Assembly: GCA_036426205.1 (NCBI GenBank)
Contig: CM071570.1
Span: forward strand, 52,684,984 to 52,748,983
Length of the DNA: 64,000 bases
Direction: 5' to 3'
From: Ascaphus truei
Taxonomy: Eukaryota; Chordata; Amphibia; Anura; Ascaphidae
The notes under the pieces: generated by a model
What the model saw: the letters and a program-made list of their open reading frames with translations, nothing else
What the model was told of the DNA's origin: nothing
Databases searched by the model: none
Translations under genes and position numbers: made by a program
Shown: piece after piece, positions 53,021-64,000 of the stretch
Position numbering within the stretch: position 1 is the stretch's first letter
How the letters are laid out: each line of letters begins with the position of its first letter

Positions 53021-55559
53021 GCGGACATAGTTGACATTAAAACAAGTAAAAATGCTATCCATTTAAAGATATGACGGTTGTTAACAAATGCTTTTGTACA
53101 AAACAGGTTAGGACTGGCCCTTTGGGTGACAGGGTGGTCCCCGTTGAGCCCAGCTATCAGATATGCTCTTAAGGTCCAGACCGGCCCGAGGTCCCAGAAT
53201 GACAGACATTCTCAAAATCTTGGTTATTCTCCGAGGGCTGGCCAAATCTCTCATAGGAGTCTGTCCATGAGAGCGGCTGCATGGAGAGCCACTCTGCTTT
53301 ACTTCTGTATGTGAGTATGTATCCATGGTGATGTTGTTATGCGCAAGTGAATACATGTAAGAGCTTGTGAACTGTATATATGCATGAGTGAAAACCCTTT
53401 TATAGCTTTGTTTTTCCTGTTATGGCCCTACAGTGATCATGCAATCTATTTTCTCCTGAGGTCCCAGTCCGCCAGTGATGCTAAATTAAAAGGAAAAGTG
53501 ATGGTCATTATCACTATGGTTATTACTAAAAAATATTTGTATTCCTTTTTTGTAACATTTGTATGTATTCCGAATCCACTCTTAAATTAATACAAGATAA
53601 CATAATATCCACTATATATAAGGTTTCAATTCCGTTTTCATAAATATATTTCCTCAAGAATGATATTAATTTTGTGCGGCTTTCTGTTGTGAACAAAATA
53701 CAAGAGATTTGTCAAAAACAAAATATTTTCAGTTGAATTGCACATTGCTTCTTCAGACTGAGCATTTCCTATCTAGTTTTCCACTTAAAACGCTCAAACT
53801 ATATAATTTATTTGTAAATACTGTCATTTAAATACAGATAACACATCCCTTGTTCTGCTAATTTATGTATCACTTATACAAGTACATACATTTTTTCCTC
53901 CAATTCACTTATATCTAAAGTAAATATTATTATTATTCATTATCAGATATTTGGGTTATCACCTTTCCTATATATATCCAAGTTATAAATACACCAAAAG
54001 AAATTAAGATCAACTTCCGGCATTAAAAATGCTTCATCCAAAACATGGTAATCTAATTGAAAATTGACAGTATGTTGTATCAATGGTAAAAAAAATCTAA
54101 GGATACAACCCTGAGAGAAAATGTCATCCTTTTTCCTGCTGAATGGCCCCCTCTGGAATAGAACAGGTGAACTTAATTTTTTTATTCATCTACATTTTCT
54201 ATGGGTACAGTAAGGTAAGTTAAATGGTCTTCCATCAATCCCTGAAATGTCTGTTATTTGCTACTGTACCTTGAACAGGAGCACTCACACTGGGGATACT
54301 GCCTCTGGTGCTGTCAGAAGCTGGGGGTGCGGTCCCAGCAAACTGTAGTGAATAGTGTATGTACAGAAGAAAGAACTTGCGTGGACTTGCATGTGTAAGA
54401 AATAGAGCAAAATCAAAAACTGCGGTTTATTGTTTCAGAAACCATAAACCACAGTTTTTGATTTTCAAGCAAGTCCACGTGAGTACTTTCTTCTGTGCAT
54501 GCTGTATTTACAGTTATTTTCTACTGACGAGCTGGACCTTCATTGCACCAAAATACATCGAGCTGCTACTCTCATTTTTACCTGCAAGGCTGCCAGAAAG
54601 GCTCCGGTGCAAGAAAACAAATAAGTGTTTCAGTTGCGTTACTTAGACTGGGTTTTCATTGTGTGAAATGTCTTCTTTTTCCTAAGGATTATATTGAGGG
54701 CTTTACTGTATTATTTTGTTCGTGATGTGATTCTTGATGCTGAACAGCGCACAAAAAAAAAGTGTACTGTATTTCAGGGGAATACGTGATAAGCAAAGGG
54801 TGTGATACCCTGTAAGTGGCAAGAAGAGATCAGCTGGCTTTCTTTGTAGGGCTGACTCACTTCATGTTGTTTCGCTGTTATAAAGTAAAATATAAACATC
54901 GATATGATGTTGAGTGATAAAATGTTGATAAGGAGATGTTGGCACGCCATAGCGGGATGGATTAAAAATAAGTGCGGAAGATGAGTTTCACAACGTAGAT
55001 ACCTTTGTAGAAATAGAGTTTATGTCTCCAAGGGCAATGCAAATAGTCATAAGATGCTTGGCTCCCCAGGAATTAGTAAAACAAAAATTATATCATTTAA
55101 AAAAAATGCAACTATTTCAGTGGGCGCTCTCTACCTTCATCAGATCAAGGGAACAGTGTAATCGCCACAGCTTAATGTACTTATTCAAACAATAGATTTT
55201 GATGTTGTAGAAAAGAATGACACTGATTTTATTGTCAGCGTTTTAAACGGTCTAGCATTTTTTAACATACTGAATCTTCATGCCTCAGCTTGTCACACTA
55301 TGACCAAGTTGGAAGAACAAATGTTTCTGGGTTTGGGCTTATTAGAAACAACTAAAAAAAAAATCCACCTTATCTTTCAAAGTCTCCATGATTCAACTGT
55401 TTCATTACACAACATGGACAATTAATTCCTGGGAACAGAAAATTGCAAGCTAATGAAACTGTCCATAAAAGTTTCACACGATGAGTATAACTGAATCACT
55501 GTGTTCTCAATTTCAAAGGTTTTTCGTAGATTGTATTTGACCTTCTAGGCTAAAGCATT
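53021..55559. other. Mostly featureless AT-rich sequence
   Basis: No gene supported. One foldback of about 160 bp lies at about 54354-54510 (arms with CAGAAGAAAG, CGTGGACTTGC, AAAACTGCGGTTTAT). Confidence 0.5.
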
Positions 55560-55819
55560 AAAATTCCGGGCATTATTGAAATCCCTGCTCTCTGATTGGT
55601 TACAATTCCGGGCCTTATTCATTCGGTAATGTCCAGAATTTGTTACCGTTTAACAAGTTTTTATTCTAGCCAATCAGCTTTTCCTTTGTCAGAACAGCTC
55701 TGAGACAGGGCAGGGGATTGGTCTGGAAGCAGCAGCCAGGCAGTGACTCCTGCCCCTCCCCCGTGAACAGAGCTCCATGGACACAGTGAGAGGAGGGAGA
55801 AAGTGTGTTTGTAGCTGCA

Positions 55820-55871
<52 letters not shown>

Positions 55872-55875
55872 TGTG

Positions 55876-55919
<44 letters not shown>

Positions 55920-56370
55920 TGTGTGTGTGTGTGGGTGTGTGTGTGTGTGTAGATCTGCAGTGGGCAGTGGGGTTGTTGTGTGTGTAGCTACAGAGTTTGT
56001 GTGTAGCAGCAGTTTGTGTGTGGGTGTGTGGGTGTGTGTGTGTAGCTGTAGTGTGGTGCGTGTATGTGTACACAGAGGGGGCAACAGTGTGTGGATATAG
56101 ATAGCTGATGTGTAAGTGTATATAGAGATGCTTTAATGTATATACCATTTTATTTTAATTAAAAAAATCTATATAACTATACAAAAATGTCTTATTTATG
56201 AAATAAGCCCACATTTCGACTATAATAGCAATAATCCCCTCAAAATAGGGCATTGCTGGCCAATAATGCCCTGGCTGAAAGAGTTGAGGTCCCGAGGCGA
56301 AGCCGAGGATCCTTAACCCAGCCAGGGCATTATTGGCCTGTAATGCCCTGTTCTGAGGTGATTATTACTT
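55560..56370. mobile_element. Probable composite MITE with palindrome and (GT)n
   Basis: Left part repeats AATTCCGGGCaTTATT / AATTCCGGGCCTTATT (55561, 55606). Right part is a strong palindrome at 56236-56362 (CCTCAAAATAGGGCATT ... AATGCCCTGTTCTGAGG) with CCCGAGGCGAAGCCGAGG in the loop. A (GT)n microsatellite of about 130 bp (55823-55950) lies between. Confidence 0.5.
55823..55950. repeat. (GT)n microsatellite
   Basis: About 60 GT units with three GGTGTG/GTTGTG interruptions. The Val/Cys and Thr/His frames here are artefacts. Confidence 0.97.
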
Positions 56371-56929
56371 AAGTAATCATCATATTTTGTAACTTTGAAC
56401 AATTTGTGTTCATCTGTTCTCATTTTTATCCAAAATGTTGAATTGACATGCTTGTCAATAAGAAAATGAAAAAAAGCTGATTTATAAAGTTTCTTTTTCC
56501 AACACTTTAACTTGAAGCAAATGGGTTAACACAATTATGCTTATTATAACTATTCCCAAATCTCTTAAACTATTCTCAGCATTTTATTTTTCTCTTTTTT
56601 TACATGATTGAGGCAAGGTATCGGATTACAAAAAGTGTCTCTTACACGCCTGACGTTAATTCTGTCTGCATCCGTATTAATTACGTTTGTTTTCTGCATA
56701 TGAAACAGCCCTGCTCAGATTAGATTTCACACCTGCTGAATCCTAATACCAATTTACTTACATTTAATAGATAAAAGGGAGGGGAAAACATTTGTGGAGG
56801 TGTAGACCTTGCCAGAGATTTCGATTCCATGTAGCACTTGATATTTAATTCTAATATTTGTGCCATATAACTCCTCATTCCATATTAAATATTTCCAAAC
56901 AACTCATAGATTTATATATGTACAGGTGT
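56371..56929. other. No feature seen
   Basis: AT-rich; no frame or repeat recognised. Confidence 0.4.
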
Positions 56930-57591
56930 CTTTATATTGTGCCACCAATGTATGCAGCACTTTACAGAATTACAATACAGACAATACCCTGCCCTACAGA
57001 GCTTACAATTAAAATGGAATAATGGGAGACTTGCAGAATAAAATAGGAGCAAGTGCATTATAGAACATATTTCAGGGGGCAAGTGCTGTAAGTGCATCAG
57101 AAGTGCGAGGAGTAGCTTAAGATTTTGGGCGTGACTTCAAGATGTGGAAGGATAATAATGTGCGAATGATGTGGTGGAGGGTAAAGAGGTTTGTGATGTA
57201 AGAGTGCTTCAGAGACAAATGAAATAGAGAGGACACCGCCTTCAGCAGAGCTAAATGGATGAGAAGGGGTGTAGCTGGAGATTAGAGCTGAGATATAACG
57301 GGGAAGAAGAATGTAGAGCCTGAAGGAGAGAGAAGTAGAATGTTATAGGTAATGCAGAGTTTGATGGGGAGCCATTGAAGGGGTTTCAGGAGTAAAGGGG
57401 CGGAGACAGACTGAGAAGATTGTGAGTATGGAGTTGGGAAGCAGGAAAGCCAGAAGGGAGACTGTTACAATAGTCCCGTCTGAGATAATGGATGCATCCA
57501 CGATCGTTTTTTTTTTAGTTGTGTAGCAACAGAGGAAAGGGCGGATTGTGTCAGTGTTGCGGAGGATAGATAAGACATACACCCCCTTTTA

Positions 57592-57894
57592 CAGTAGGCA
57601 TGCGAGAGCGACGGAGCACACGCCTGTCGCTCGAGCGATTTGGGCTCTTTGGGTTTGAACGACGGGGTGGCGGAGGCGTGGCCGTGACGTGAGCAGTTCG
57701 CCCTCATTGGCTAAACCACGCACGTGATCCGGCCATGACGCGGCCATCGCGCGAAAAGACACAATTATTTGTCTTTTCAAAAATCTACCACGCGGTCACT
57801 CTTAATCACTGGCGCGCAATATGGGCGGCCTCGCAGAGAAGAGGTCTGTTGTTCGCGCCACGCTTGCGCCATCGCGCCCACTATAAACGCGGCC
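57592..57894. mobile_element. Harbinger-like MITE, copy 4 (decayed)
   Basis: The right end CCCACTATAAACGCGGCC is followed by TTA and matches the family at 22989 and 60268. The left end (after TTA at 57589-57591) is poorly conserved. CpG-rich interior with GAGAGCGACGGAGC. Confidence 0.5.
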
Positions 57895-57934
57895 TTAGCA
57901 AGCTCAAAACCCAAACCCACTACATTGTGTATAT

Positions 57935-58790
57935 ATAAAGGGGAAATAATAGTAGCGCCAACCGTATTAGGTATTAGAGTAAAATTCAGTGCCACACAAA
58001 AATGAAGTCCTGCTGCCAGAGTTTCTTAGAGGTGATTCACCAACCTCTATAAGGAACAGTCATAAAAAGGGGAGGGATCCTCCGGTGCGTGATTCCACTT
58101 GTGACTCCAGGACACATGAAATTAAAAAGAGAAAAAAACCACAATCAGGAGTGGTTAGGTACACAGCAGAATATATAAGATTGGTCTTTGTAGGAAATAC
58201 ACTCACATTAACCAGTGATTCCTCAGTGGGGATAAGGAGACTTCCTGATGTTACCACAAATTAGGAGAAAAGGGAAATATAGTGTAACACCATTTATTAA
58301 ACAAAAAGTAAAAAGAGAGATTGAAAACTCACAAACAGCCAACAGTTTATGGCAATGAGAAGGAGTGCATCCAGACTCCACAAGTCGTGCTCCAGAATCC
58401 CTGGCTTTCGGTGTGGGTTCTGCTCCTGCTTTCAAGGTGTTTTGGTTCGCAAAGATGTGTCAGCGACGGGGGCTCTTCCGGTACTTGTGCACAGACCGGT
58501 TACTCCCTTCACTGTCCTCTTTGCCGCAGCTCCCGCTCTCACTTCTCGCGCATGCGCGTCAGTCGCAGTGCTGCCTCCAAGCCGGATGAAGCTACTTCTC
58601 AGTGCGGTGGCCTGTAGTGCCCAAAATTTGTCAGACGCGTTTCGCCCTTAGCTTCTTCAGTGACAGTCACTTCAGTAACATCAGGAAGTCTCCTTATCCC
58701 CACTGAGGAATCACTGGTTAATGTGAGTGTATTTCCTACAAAGACCAATCTTGTATATTCTATTGTGTATATATAGTTGTTATTTGGAGT
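57935..58790. mobile_element. Foldback/Penelope-like repeat with compact hammerhead motif
   Basis: Inverted arms: 58158-58256 (ATATATAAGATTGGTCTTTG...CTTCCTGATGTTACC) and 58672-58780 (its inverse). The ribozyme-like motif lies between them, followed by a CpG-rich segment with TTCTCGCGCATGCGCG. No ORF. Confidence 0.65.
58629..58665 (-). ncRNA. Type I hammerhead-ribozyme-like motif, all core parts present
   Basis: Minus strand, 5' to 3': stem I TGTCA, core CTGAAGA (fits CUGANGA), stem II GCT-AAG-GGC, GAAA, palindromic stem III ACG/CGT, cleavage C after GT, then stem I TGACA. All bases required by the consensus are present. The loopless stem III means pairing between two copies would be needed, as described for minimal hammerheads in Penelope-like elements. 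Activity not tested. Confidence 0.6.
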
Positions 58791-58825
58791 GCAACTGGCT
58801 TTATGACCTAATGTATACAACAAAA

Positions 58826-59162
58826 GACAAGAGTCCCAATGCTACATCCATATGACAAATCATTTAGTACATTACTATGTATTTATATTCTTTCTTCATA
58901 AATATGGGTCATTTCGTTCAACTCTTTAGCTAAAACATTTAAGCCTACAGCAACGTCACGGTAAACGTATTTCAGTAGGTCCTACACTACCAATATTATA
59001 CTGTCTTGACTATTTCTTCCACTGATGTGGCTGTAGGTTTAAAATATTTTAACCAAAGTATTGAACGAAATGACCCATATTTATGAAGAAAGAATATAAA
59101 TACACAGTACTGTAATGTACTAAATGATTTGTCCTATTGGATGTAGCATTGGGGCTTTTTTG
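58826..59162. mobile_element. Foldback MITE of about 340 bp
   Basis: Arms of about 125 bp: AAGAGTCCCAATGCTACATCC ... CATAAATATGGGTCATTTCGTTC, and the inverse ending GGATGTAGCATTGGGGCTTTT. Confidence 0.8.
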
Positions 59163-59284
59163 TATTTTATTGGAGGAAAAAGCAGCAATATTTAGCAACT
59201 GCGTGTATGTGAGAGGAGAAGGTGGGAGGAGTCAAACATTACACCAAGGCCGAGTGCAGGGAGACTAGATGAATGGTAGTGTTA

Positions 59285-59495
59285 TTGAGTGCACACAAAA
59301 AAGGAAGAGTGGAGACTCCATGGATTTTATAAATGCAATAATTTATTGAAGCCTTTGTCAAGGAGTGGCATGTGTCTGATCCATAAGGGAACACTTTATA
59401 TAGTCAGTGCAATAAACAATATTTGGCTTCAGTAAATGATTGCATTTATAAAATCCGTGGAGCCTCTACTCTTCCTTTTTTGTGTATCCTGTACC
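59285..59495. mobile_element. Foldback repeat
   Basis: Inverted arms ACACAAAAAAGGAAGAGTGGAG ... TTTATAAATGCAAT and ATTGCATTTATAAAATCCGTGGAGCC ... CTTCCTTTTTTGTGT. Confidence 0.75.
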
Positions 59496-59828
59496 TGGAT
59501 TTCAGCGCCCTTTCCCTCATCGAGTTAGAGAGCACCGGTATTAGTCTCTTAGATTTATTTTGATTATTGGTGTGCAACATTTTTCAACATCACAGTGTTG
59601 TTGAAGACATAAAAGGGAGCAATTGGGCCTGGTTTAGGTGGGAATCATGATGAGCTCCTTTTTTACATGTTCGGTTTCAGGCGACCATCCCGGGCAATAA
59701 CTTGGAACTGGTTGTGAGGAGTAACTGTAGGGCTTGAAAGATACCATTGTGTGTCGTCTGAAACCAAAGGAGTTAATGAGATCACCACGTGAGAGTGTAT
59801 ATATAGAGAAAAGGATGGGTCCTAGGTC

Positions 59829-61115
59829 AGAGGGTTGAAGTTTAATACAGATAAATGTAAGGTTATGCATTTGGAATGCAAGAATAAACTGGCGATTTAC
59901 ACATTAAATGGGGATAAATTGGGGGAATCCTTCATGGAGAAGGATTTAGGAGTGCTGTTAGACAGCAGGCTTAGCAATAGTGTCCAAAGTCATGTAGTAG
60001 CTGCAAAGGCAAACAAGATCTTATCTTGCATTAAACGGGCAATGGATGGAAGGGAAGTAAACATAATTATGCCCCTTTACAAAGCATTAGTAAGATCACA
60101 CCTTGAATATGGAGTACAATTTTGGGCACCACTCTTTAGAAAAGACGTTCTGGAACTAGAGAGAGTGCAGAGAAGAGCCACCAAATTAATAAAGGGGATG
60201 GACAATCTAATTTATGAGGAAAGGCTAGCTAAATTAGATTTATTTACATTAGAAAAGAGGCATCTAAGGCTGTGCTTATAGTGCCGGCGACGCAACGTTG
60301 CGCCAAAAAAATACATTGAATCCGTTGCATGCTCTTATAGTAGGCGCGACGTAGCGACCAAAAATTTGGTAGTCGGTATTATTTGATTTTTGGAGAGACA
60401 GTCGCCACATGTGACTGTCTGTCTCTAAACCAATCACAGAGCGCCTATTGCACTCTGCCCTCCCCCTTGGTGACGTCACTGGCCTTGTCGCCAGCGACGT
60501 CACTCAAACTTTAAATACAACTTTCGACAATGGTGACGGCGACGGGTGATGTCAGCGGTCGCATTGCCGTCGCCAGCACTATAGGCGCAGCCTAAGAGGG
60601 GATATGATAACTATATACAAATATATTCGGGGACAGTACAAGGAGCTTTCAAATGAACTATTCATCCCAAGGGCAGTACAAAGGACTCGCGGGCATCACT
60701 TTAGGTTGGAGGAAAGGAGATTTCACCAGCAACAAAGGAAAGGGTTCTTTACAGTAAGGGCAGTTAAAATGTGGAATTCATTACCCATGGAGACTGTGAT
60801 GGTAGATACAATAAATTTGTTCAAAAAAAGGTTGGACATCTTTTTAGAAAGGAAATACCAAATAAGTAAACATGGAAATAATGTTGATCCAGGGATTAAT
60901 CCGATTGCCAATTCTTTGATTCAGGAAGGAATTTATTTTTCCCCTTATGAGATATAATTGGATGATATCGCACTGGGGTTTTTTGTTTGCCTTCCTCTGG
61001 ATCAATAAGTAAGTATAGATATAGGATAAAGTATCTGTTGTCTAAATTTAGCATAGGTTGAACTTGATGGACGTACAGTACATCTTTTTTCAACCTCATC
61101 TACTATGTAACTATG
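59829..61115 (+). mobile_element. L2/CR1-like LINE, 3' part, best copy, split by a MITE
   Basis: Two open segments, 59835-60281 and 60604-60957. The first has KFNTDKCKVMHLECKN, then EKDLGVLLDSRL, IMPLYKALVRSHLEYGVQFW and LERVQRRATKLIKGM. The second has MITIYKYIRGQYKE, RGHHFRLEERRF, FFTVRAVKMWNSLPME and NLFKKRLDIFL. These are the C-terminal RT and tail of an L2/CR1-type ORF2. The 3' end has the (CTATGTAA)n tail at about 61105-61120. The gap between segments is exactly the MITE at 60268-60592. Confidence 0.85.
60268..60592. mobile_element. Harbinger-like MITE, copy 3, inside the LINE ORF
   Basis: Ends GGCTGTGCTTATAGTGCC and inverse GGCTGCGCCTATAGTGCTGG, with TAA at 60265-60267 and 60593-60595. 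325 bp; best-preserved copy of the family. Confidence 0.85.
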
Positions 61116-63009
61116 TAATAGACAGGTCAACAGAAAAAGATGGAGCTAGCAATGAACACGCTGAAGGACGGGTTAGAAAGATAAGAAGAGAACCAGGAGA
61201 GGGCTTTGTTGAGTATAGCAAGGTAATAGATGGTGGTCGAGTGTTAAAAGCAGCAGAGGTCAAGCATAATTACAAGGGAGTAGAGTTTTGAGATTTAACC
61301 GTATGTAGATCATTAGCTACTATAGTGAGAGCAGCGTCAGTGAAATGAGCGGTTCAGAAGCTAACTTGCACTGGGTATAAGTGGGTATGCATGTTGAGTA
61401 AGCGTGAATAGACAAGACGTTCAAGAAGGTTGGATGCAAAAGGCAGCAGAGTGACGTGGCAATAGAGGGGGAAGTGCTGTATGATCAAGAGTGTTGTATT
61501 TAAGGATAGGTGAGCACCGTATGAGTAAGTCTGAGGTGAGAGGGAATGGGGTCAAGGTTGCATGTAGTGGAAGGAGATGAGTAGAATAGCTTAGACAATT
61601 CCAATTCTCTAACAGATGAGTGGTCTAGGGTAGTGAGAGGGGTGTTAAGAAGAAATATGAGATGCAAGGGAGATGTCGACTGATCAGATCTACCTTTGGC
61701 TTGAAATAGTCGGCAAAGTTTTGAGGTATAGCTTTAAGAGAGAAACGGTTAGAAGGAGGTAGCAGGTGTGAGTCAAAGATAGAGCAAAGGTGACATGGGT
61801 TTGGTTTGTGAGAATATTAGGGTATGGAAGTAGTCTTGTTTATCCTGAGAAAGGGTGTTATTGAGCAGGAAAGGAGAAATGTGCATTTGAGGAAGTCAGC
61901 GAAAGTGCAAGATTTTTCCCAGAGGTGTTCAGAGAAGCGAGTGCAGGAGCATATGACGTGTGTAGATATGTGAAGCCAAGGTTGAGAATTAGAGCGGCGA
62001 AGTGTGCCAGGAATAAGGGGTGCATGCTGAGAAAGAGGAGGTAACTATAGAATTGTGTCTTGGCAAGATTGTCAGGGTCAGAGGTAGAGCAGAAGGAGGA
62101 GAGGTTGGTGATTGGGGTGCATTCGTGGGCAGTGAGGTCAATGGAATGTAAGTTAAGATTGTATTGACAGGAGGTAAGAGGAAAAGGGGAAAGGAAATGA
62201 GATCAAATAAATCTAGATTATCAGAAAGTGGACATACTGATGTCAGAAAAAAGGGAGTGATTTCTAGTAATGACCTGGTCAAACCCGGTGGCTGTACTTG
62301 TGTGTACTGGAAGCCGTCAATTTTCTGAGGCCAATAGCAGGAGTTAGAGATGAAGATATAGGCCCATGGAACCCAGGCATAATCAGTATGGCAGTTAAAG
62401 TTGTCAGAGGAAAGGAAGATGCAAAGTCAGGATTCAAAGTCCGATACTAAAGCTAAATGTAGAGATATCTCATCAATAGATGAGGGCCATCTGGAGAGAG
62501 TGGGGGGAAAAAGTCACACAGTCTTTACCTCAAAAAAGGAAAAGGAAGGAAGACTAGTACCGGCAGTGAGAAGACAGGAGGAGCCCTACACCTCCACTCC
62601 AACCAACAGCACTGGGAATGTGGACGAAAGATAGGCTACTTTATGACATAGCAGCCTCTAGTGCAGAGACAGATTAAGAAAGCCAGGTTTCCATTAAAGC
62701 AAAAAGGTTCAGAGAGCGGAAGCAGGAAAGGATATTGTTGGGGAGGGAAATAACTTTCCAAAGAGCACAGGAGAGGGAGAGAGGAGCAGGGAATAGAGAG
62801 AGGGTTGAATGGTTGGCATAAGGAGGAGGAAGAAATGAGGATGAGGGGTGAAGGCAGCAGCAAGTAGGGATAGAATAAGACCAAGGGTTGGATCAATGTC
62901 ACCAGCAGCAAGGAACAAGAGCAGAGAGGAGATGGGGAAATGACTGGGGAATATAAGAATTTGTTTCCATTTTTTATAGAAGTGTGTTGGATGAGTACAG
63001 GAAGCACAC

Positions 63010-63990
63010 ACAGTTTATTTGCGCCTTAGCACTGTCGTTTGTTGTGTTTGTCTGTCCTCCAATCCTCTCCCTCGTCCTTTTCTTCAGGACATTTTATTTT
63101 GAATTTCGCTTCATCACATTATTTTTCTTGAGACAGTGATAGCATAATGTTTCAGGGGTCAGTATCATGTGAAAACAGTACCTACCTGACGAAGGAGCTG
63201 TGACCCCGGAAATGTTATGCTGTCTGTAAACGGACGTTCACAGAGGTACACAATTGGAGACTTTTGTAAGGTGAAATTATAACAAGGCTTTATTGTGCCT
63301 TTTCCTTTTCATCAGGAAACCATCCAAACACAGGGGGGGGGGGGGGACAAAGCTTCTATTCACTTGGGAGTATTTCTAGTGAAATACTATGCAATTAATT
63401 CACAACTCCCTTAGATAAGCATGTCTCCCAACCCCCAAAACATATAGCATGAAATAAGCAGATATAAGAAGTCTCTTAAGAATTAAAGTCTTATCTGTTC
63501 CTTGGAGGGAAAATCTTCTCAGTTCCTGGTTCAGCTCCCTTCCCTCAGGGTGTGTCAGCATTCAGGTTAAGAAGTTTTCCCTGTGTCTTGAAATCAGCTA
63601 TGCTGTGTCTTCTGGCAGAGCTCAAGACAGATCAGCTCCAGAGATCTGTGTTCTCTTGGTCAGTCTCTCCTGGGAGACTCAAGAACCTCTGCTCTGTCTC
63701 CAAAGTTCAGCTCACACGTGAGCTAAGGAGTCACTTCCTGTCTCAACAGACAGGCTTTTGTAAGCAATCTAAATCAGGCAGGTGGTGTTTATTAATTGAC
63801 TACCAGCAGTTAACCACCACACTGCTAGATTAAAGGCACATTACTTGAACAGGGATTACTCCCCTGTTACACTGTCAATGTCTCGTTATGAGTAAGTAAG
63901 GTTTGTTTTGCTGCGTCTATTGAATCGTGTGCAGTGGATAGTTTTGAAACGCATGTTGGTGTGTATGGAGGATCCTGGCAATATTAAATA
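63010..63990. mobile_element. Foldback/Penelope-like repeat split by a solo LTR
   Basis: Inverted AGCATAATGTTTCAGGGGTCA and TGACCCCGGAAATGTTATGCT near 63140-63220. A CTGACGA...GGAAATG hammerhead-like stretch lies at 63186-63224, and GTTTTGAAACGCATG near 63945 after the LTR. Confidence 0.5.
63225..63871 (-). mobile_element. Solo LTR with 5-bp target duplication
   Basis: Minus strand TGTAACAGGGGAG ... TTTACA, flanked by CTGTC on both sides (63220-63224, 63872-63876). Contains AATAAA (minus strand, in CACAATAAAGCC near 63290). A G-run lies at about 63333-63347. The plus-strand frame at 63552-63833 is a chance ORF. Confidence 0.75.
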
Positions 63991-64000
63991 ACATGGTTAT

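Larger units (their letters stand above)
56930..63000 (-). mobile_element. CR1/Rex1-like LINE, minus strand, split by several insertions
   Basis: Minus-strand blocks in order from 63.0 kb down: RT-like FADYFKPKVDLISRHLPCIS near 61700, then a region with DPIPSHLRLTHTVL near 61540. Next SDLGPILFSIYTLSRGDLIN...FGFRRHT at 59820-59740 (the RT box leading to YADD). Then TIVTVSLLAFLLPNS and RPFTPETPSMAPHQTLHYL at 57480-57345. Other elements separate the pieces. Decayed and inactive. A repeat tract at about 56930-57030 (TTGTGCCACCAATGTATGCAGCAC) also resembles the one at 11550. Confidence 0.6.

Noticed and set aside
55666..56148. 160-codon Thr/His-rich frame and its opposite strand
   Set aside because: Crosses a (GT)n run; no domain.
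61989..63011. Leu/Ser/Pro-rich minus-strand frames (97-123 codons)
   Set aside because: They lie in the decayed minus-strand LINE and have no recognisable fold of their own.

Overview
The window is vertebrate nuclear DNA, most likely from an amphibian, probably a frog. I infer this from one intron-containing host gene embedded in a dense, nested mix of L1/Tx1-like LINEs, L2/CR1-like LINEs, a Tf1/sushi-type Gypsy element, solo LTRs, hAT-, Harbinger- and Tigger-like MITEs, and many foldback units carrying a 'GAAACGCGT'-type motif typical of Penelope-like repeats. The species cannot be named from the sequence alone.

The one clearly recognised host gene is MKKS/BBS6 on the minus strand (coding exons 15906 to 9801). 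Its four coding exons splice in phase to exactly 570 codons plus a stop, the length of human MKKS. Upstream on the same strand lie two small ORFs, each in its own leader exon: a 63-codon ORF (19033 to 18842) and a 49-codon ORF (16293 to 16144). They match the known mammalian arrangement in which the MKKS leader encodes two short mitochondrial proteins (uMKKS1, uMKKS2). An AATAAA on the minus strand lies between uMKKS2 and the MKKS start, so a uORF-only transcript is possible. A tandem duplication of about 0.5 kb has copied the 3' part and donor of the second coding exon.

Layout: 1-9.2 kb holds a decayed L1/Tx1-like LINE split by a 2.4 kb foldback insertion with a 15-bp target duplication. MKKS fills 9.8-19.05 kb. 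19.1-26.4 kb holds LTR-like repeats, MITEs and two large minisatellites. 26.5-30.1 kb is an LTR element whose only gene is one long ORF with zinc-knuckle, coiled-coil and IQ-motif regions, the most unusual item here. 30.1-35 kb is foldback repeats and nested solo LTRs. 35.0-40.8 kb is a nearly complete but broken Gypsy chromovirus whose leader shows a self-priming complementarity. 40.8-48.6 kb holds more solo LTRs, foldback elements, a Tigger-like MITE and a minisatellite. 48.9-50.8 kb is an L2-like LINE hit by two hAT-like MITEs. 53-56.9 kb is mostly featureless. 56.9-64 kb is a minus-strand LINE carrying nested insertions, including a compact hammerhead-ribozyme-like motif at 58629-58665.

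No rRNA, tRNA or CRISPR locus was found. Many open frames here cross (CA)n, (GT)n or minisatellite arrays and are not genes.
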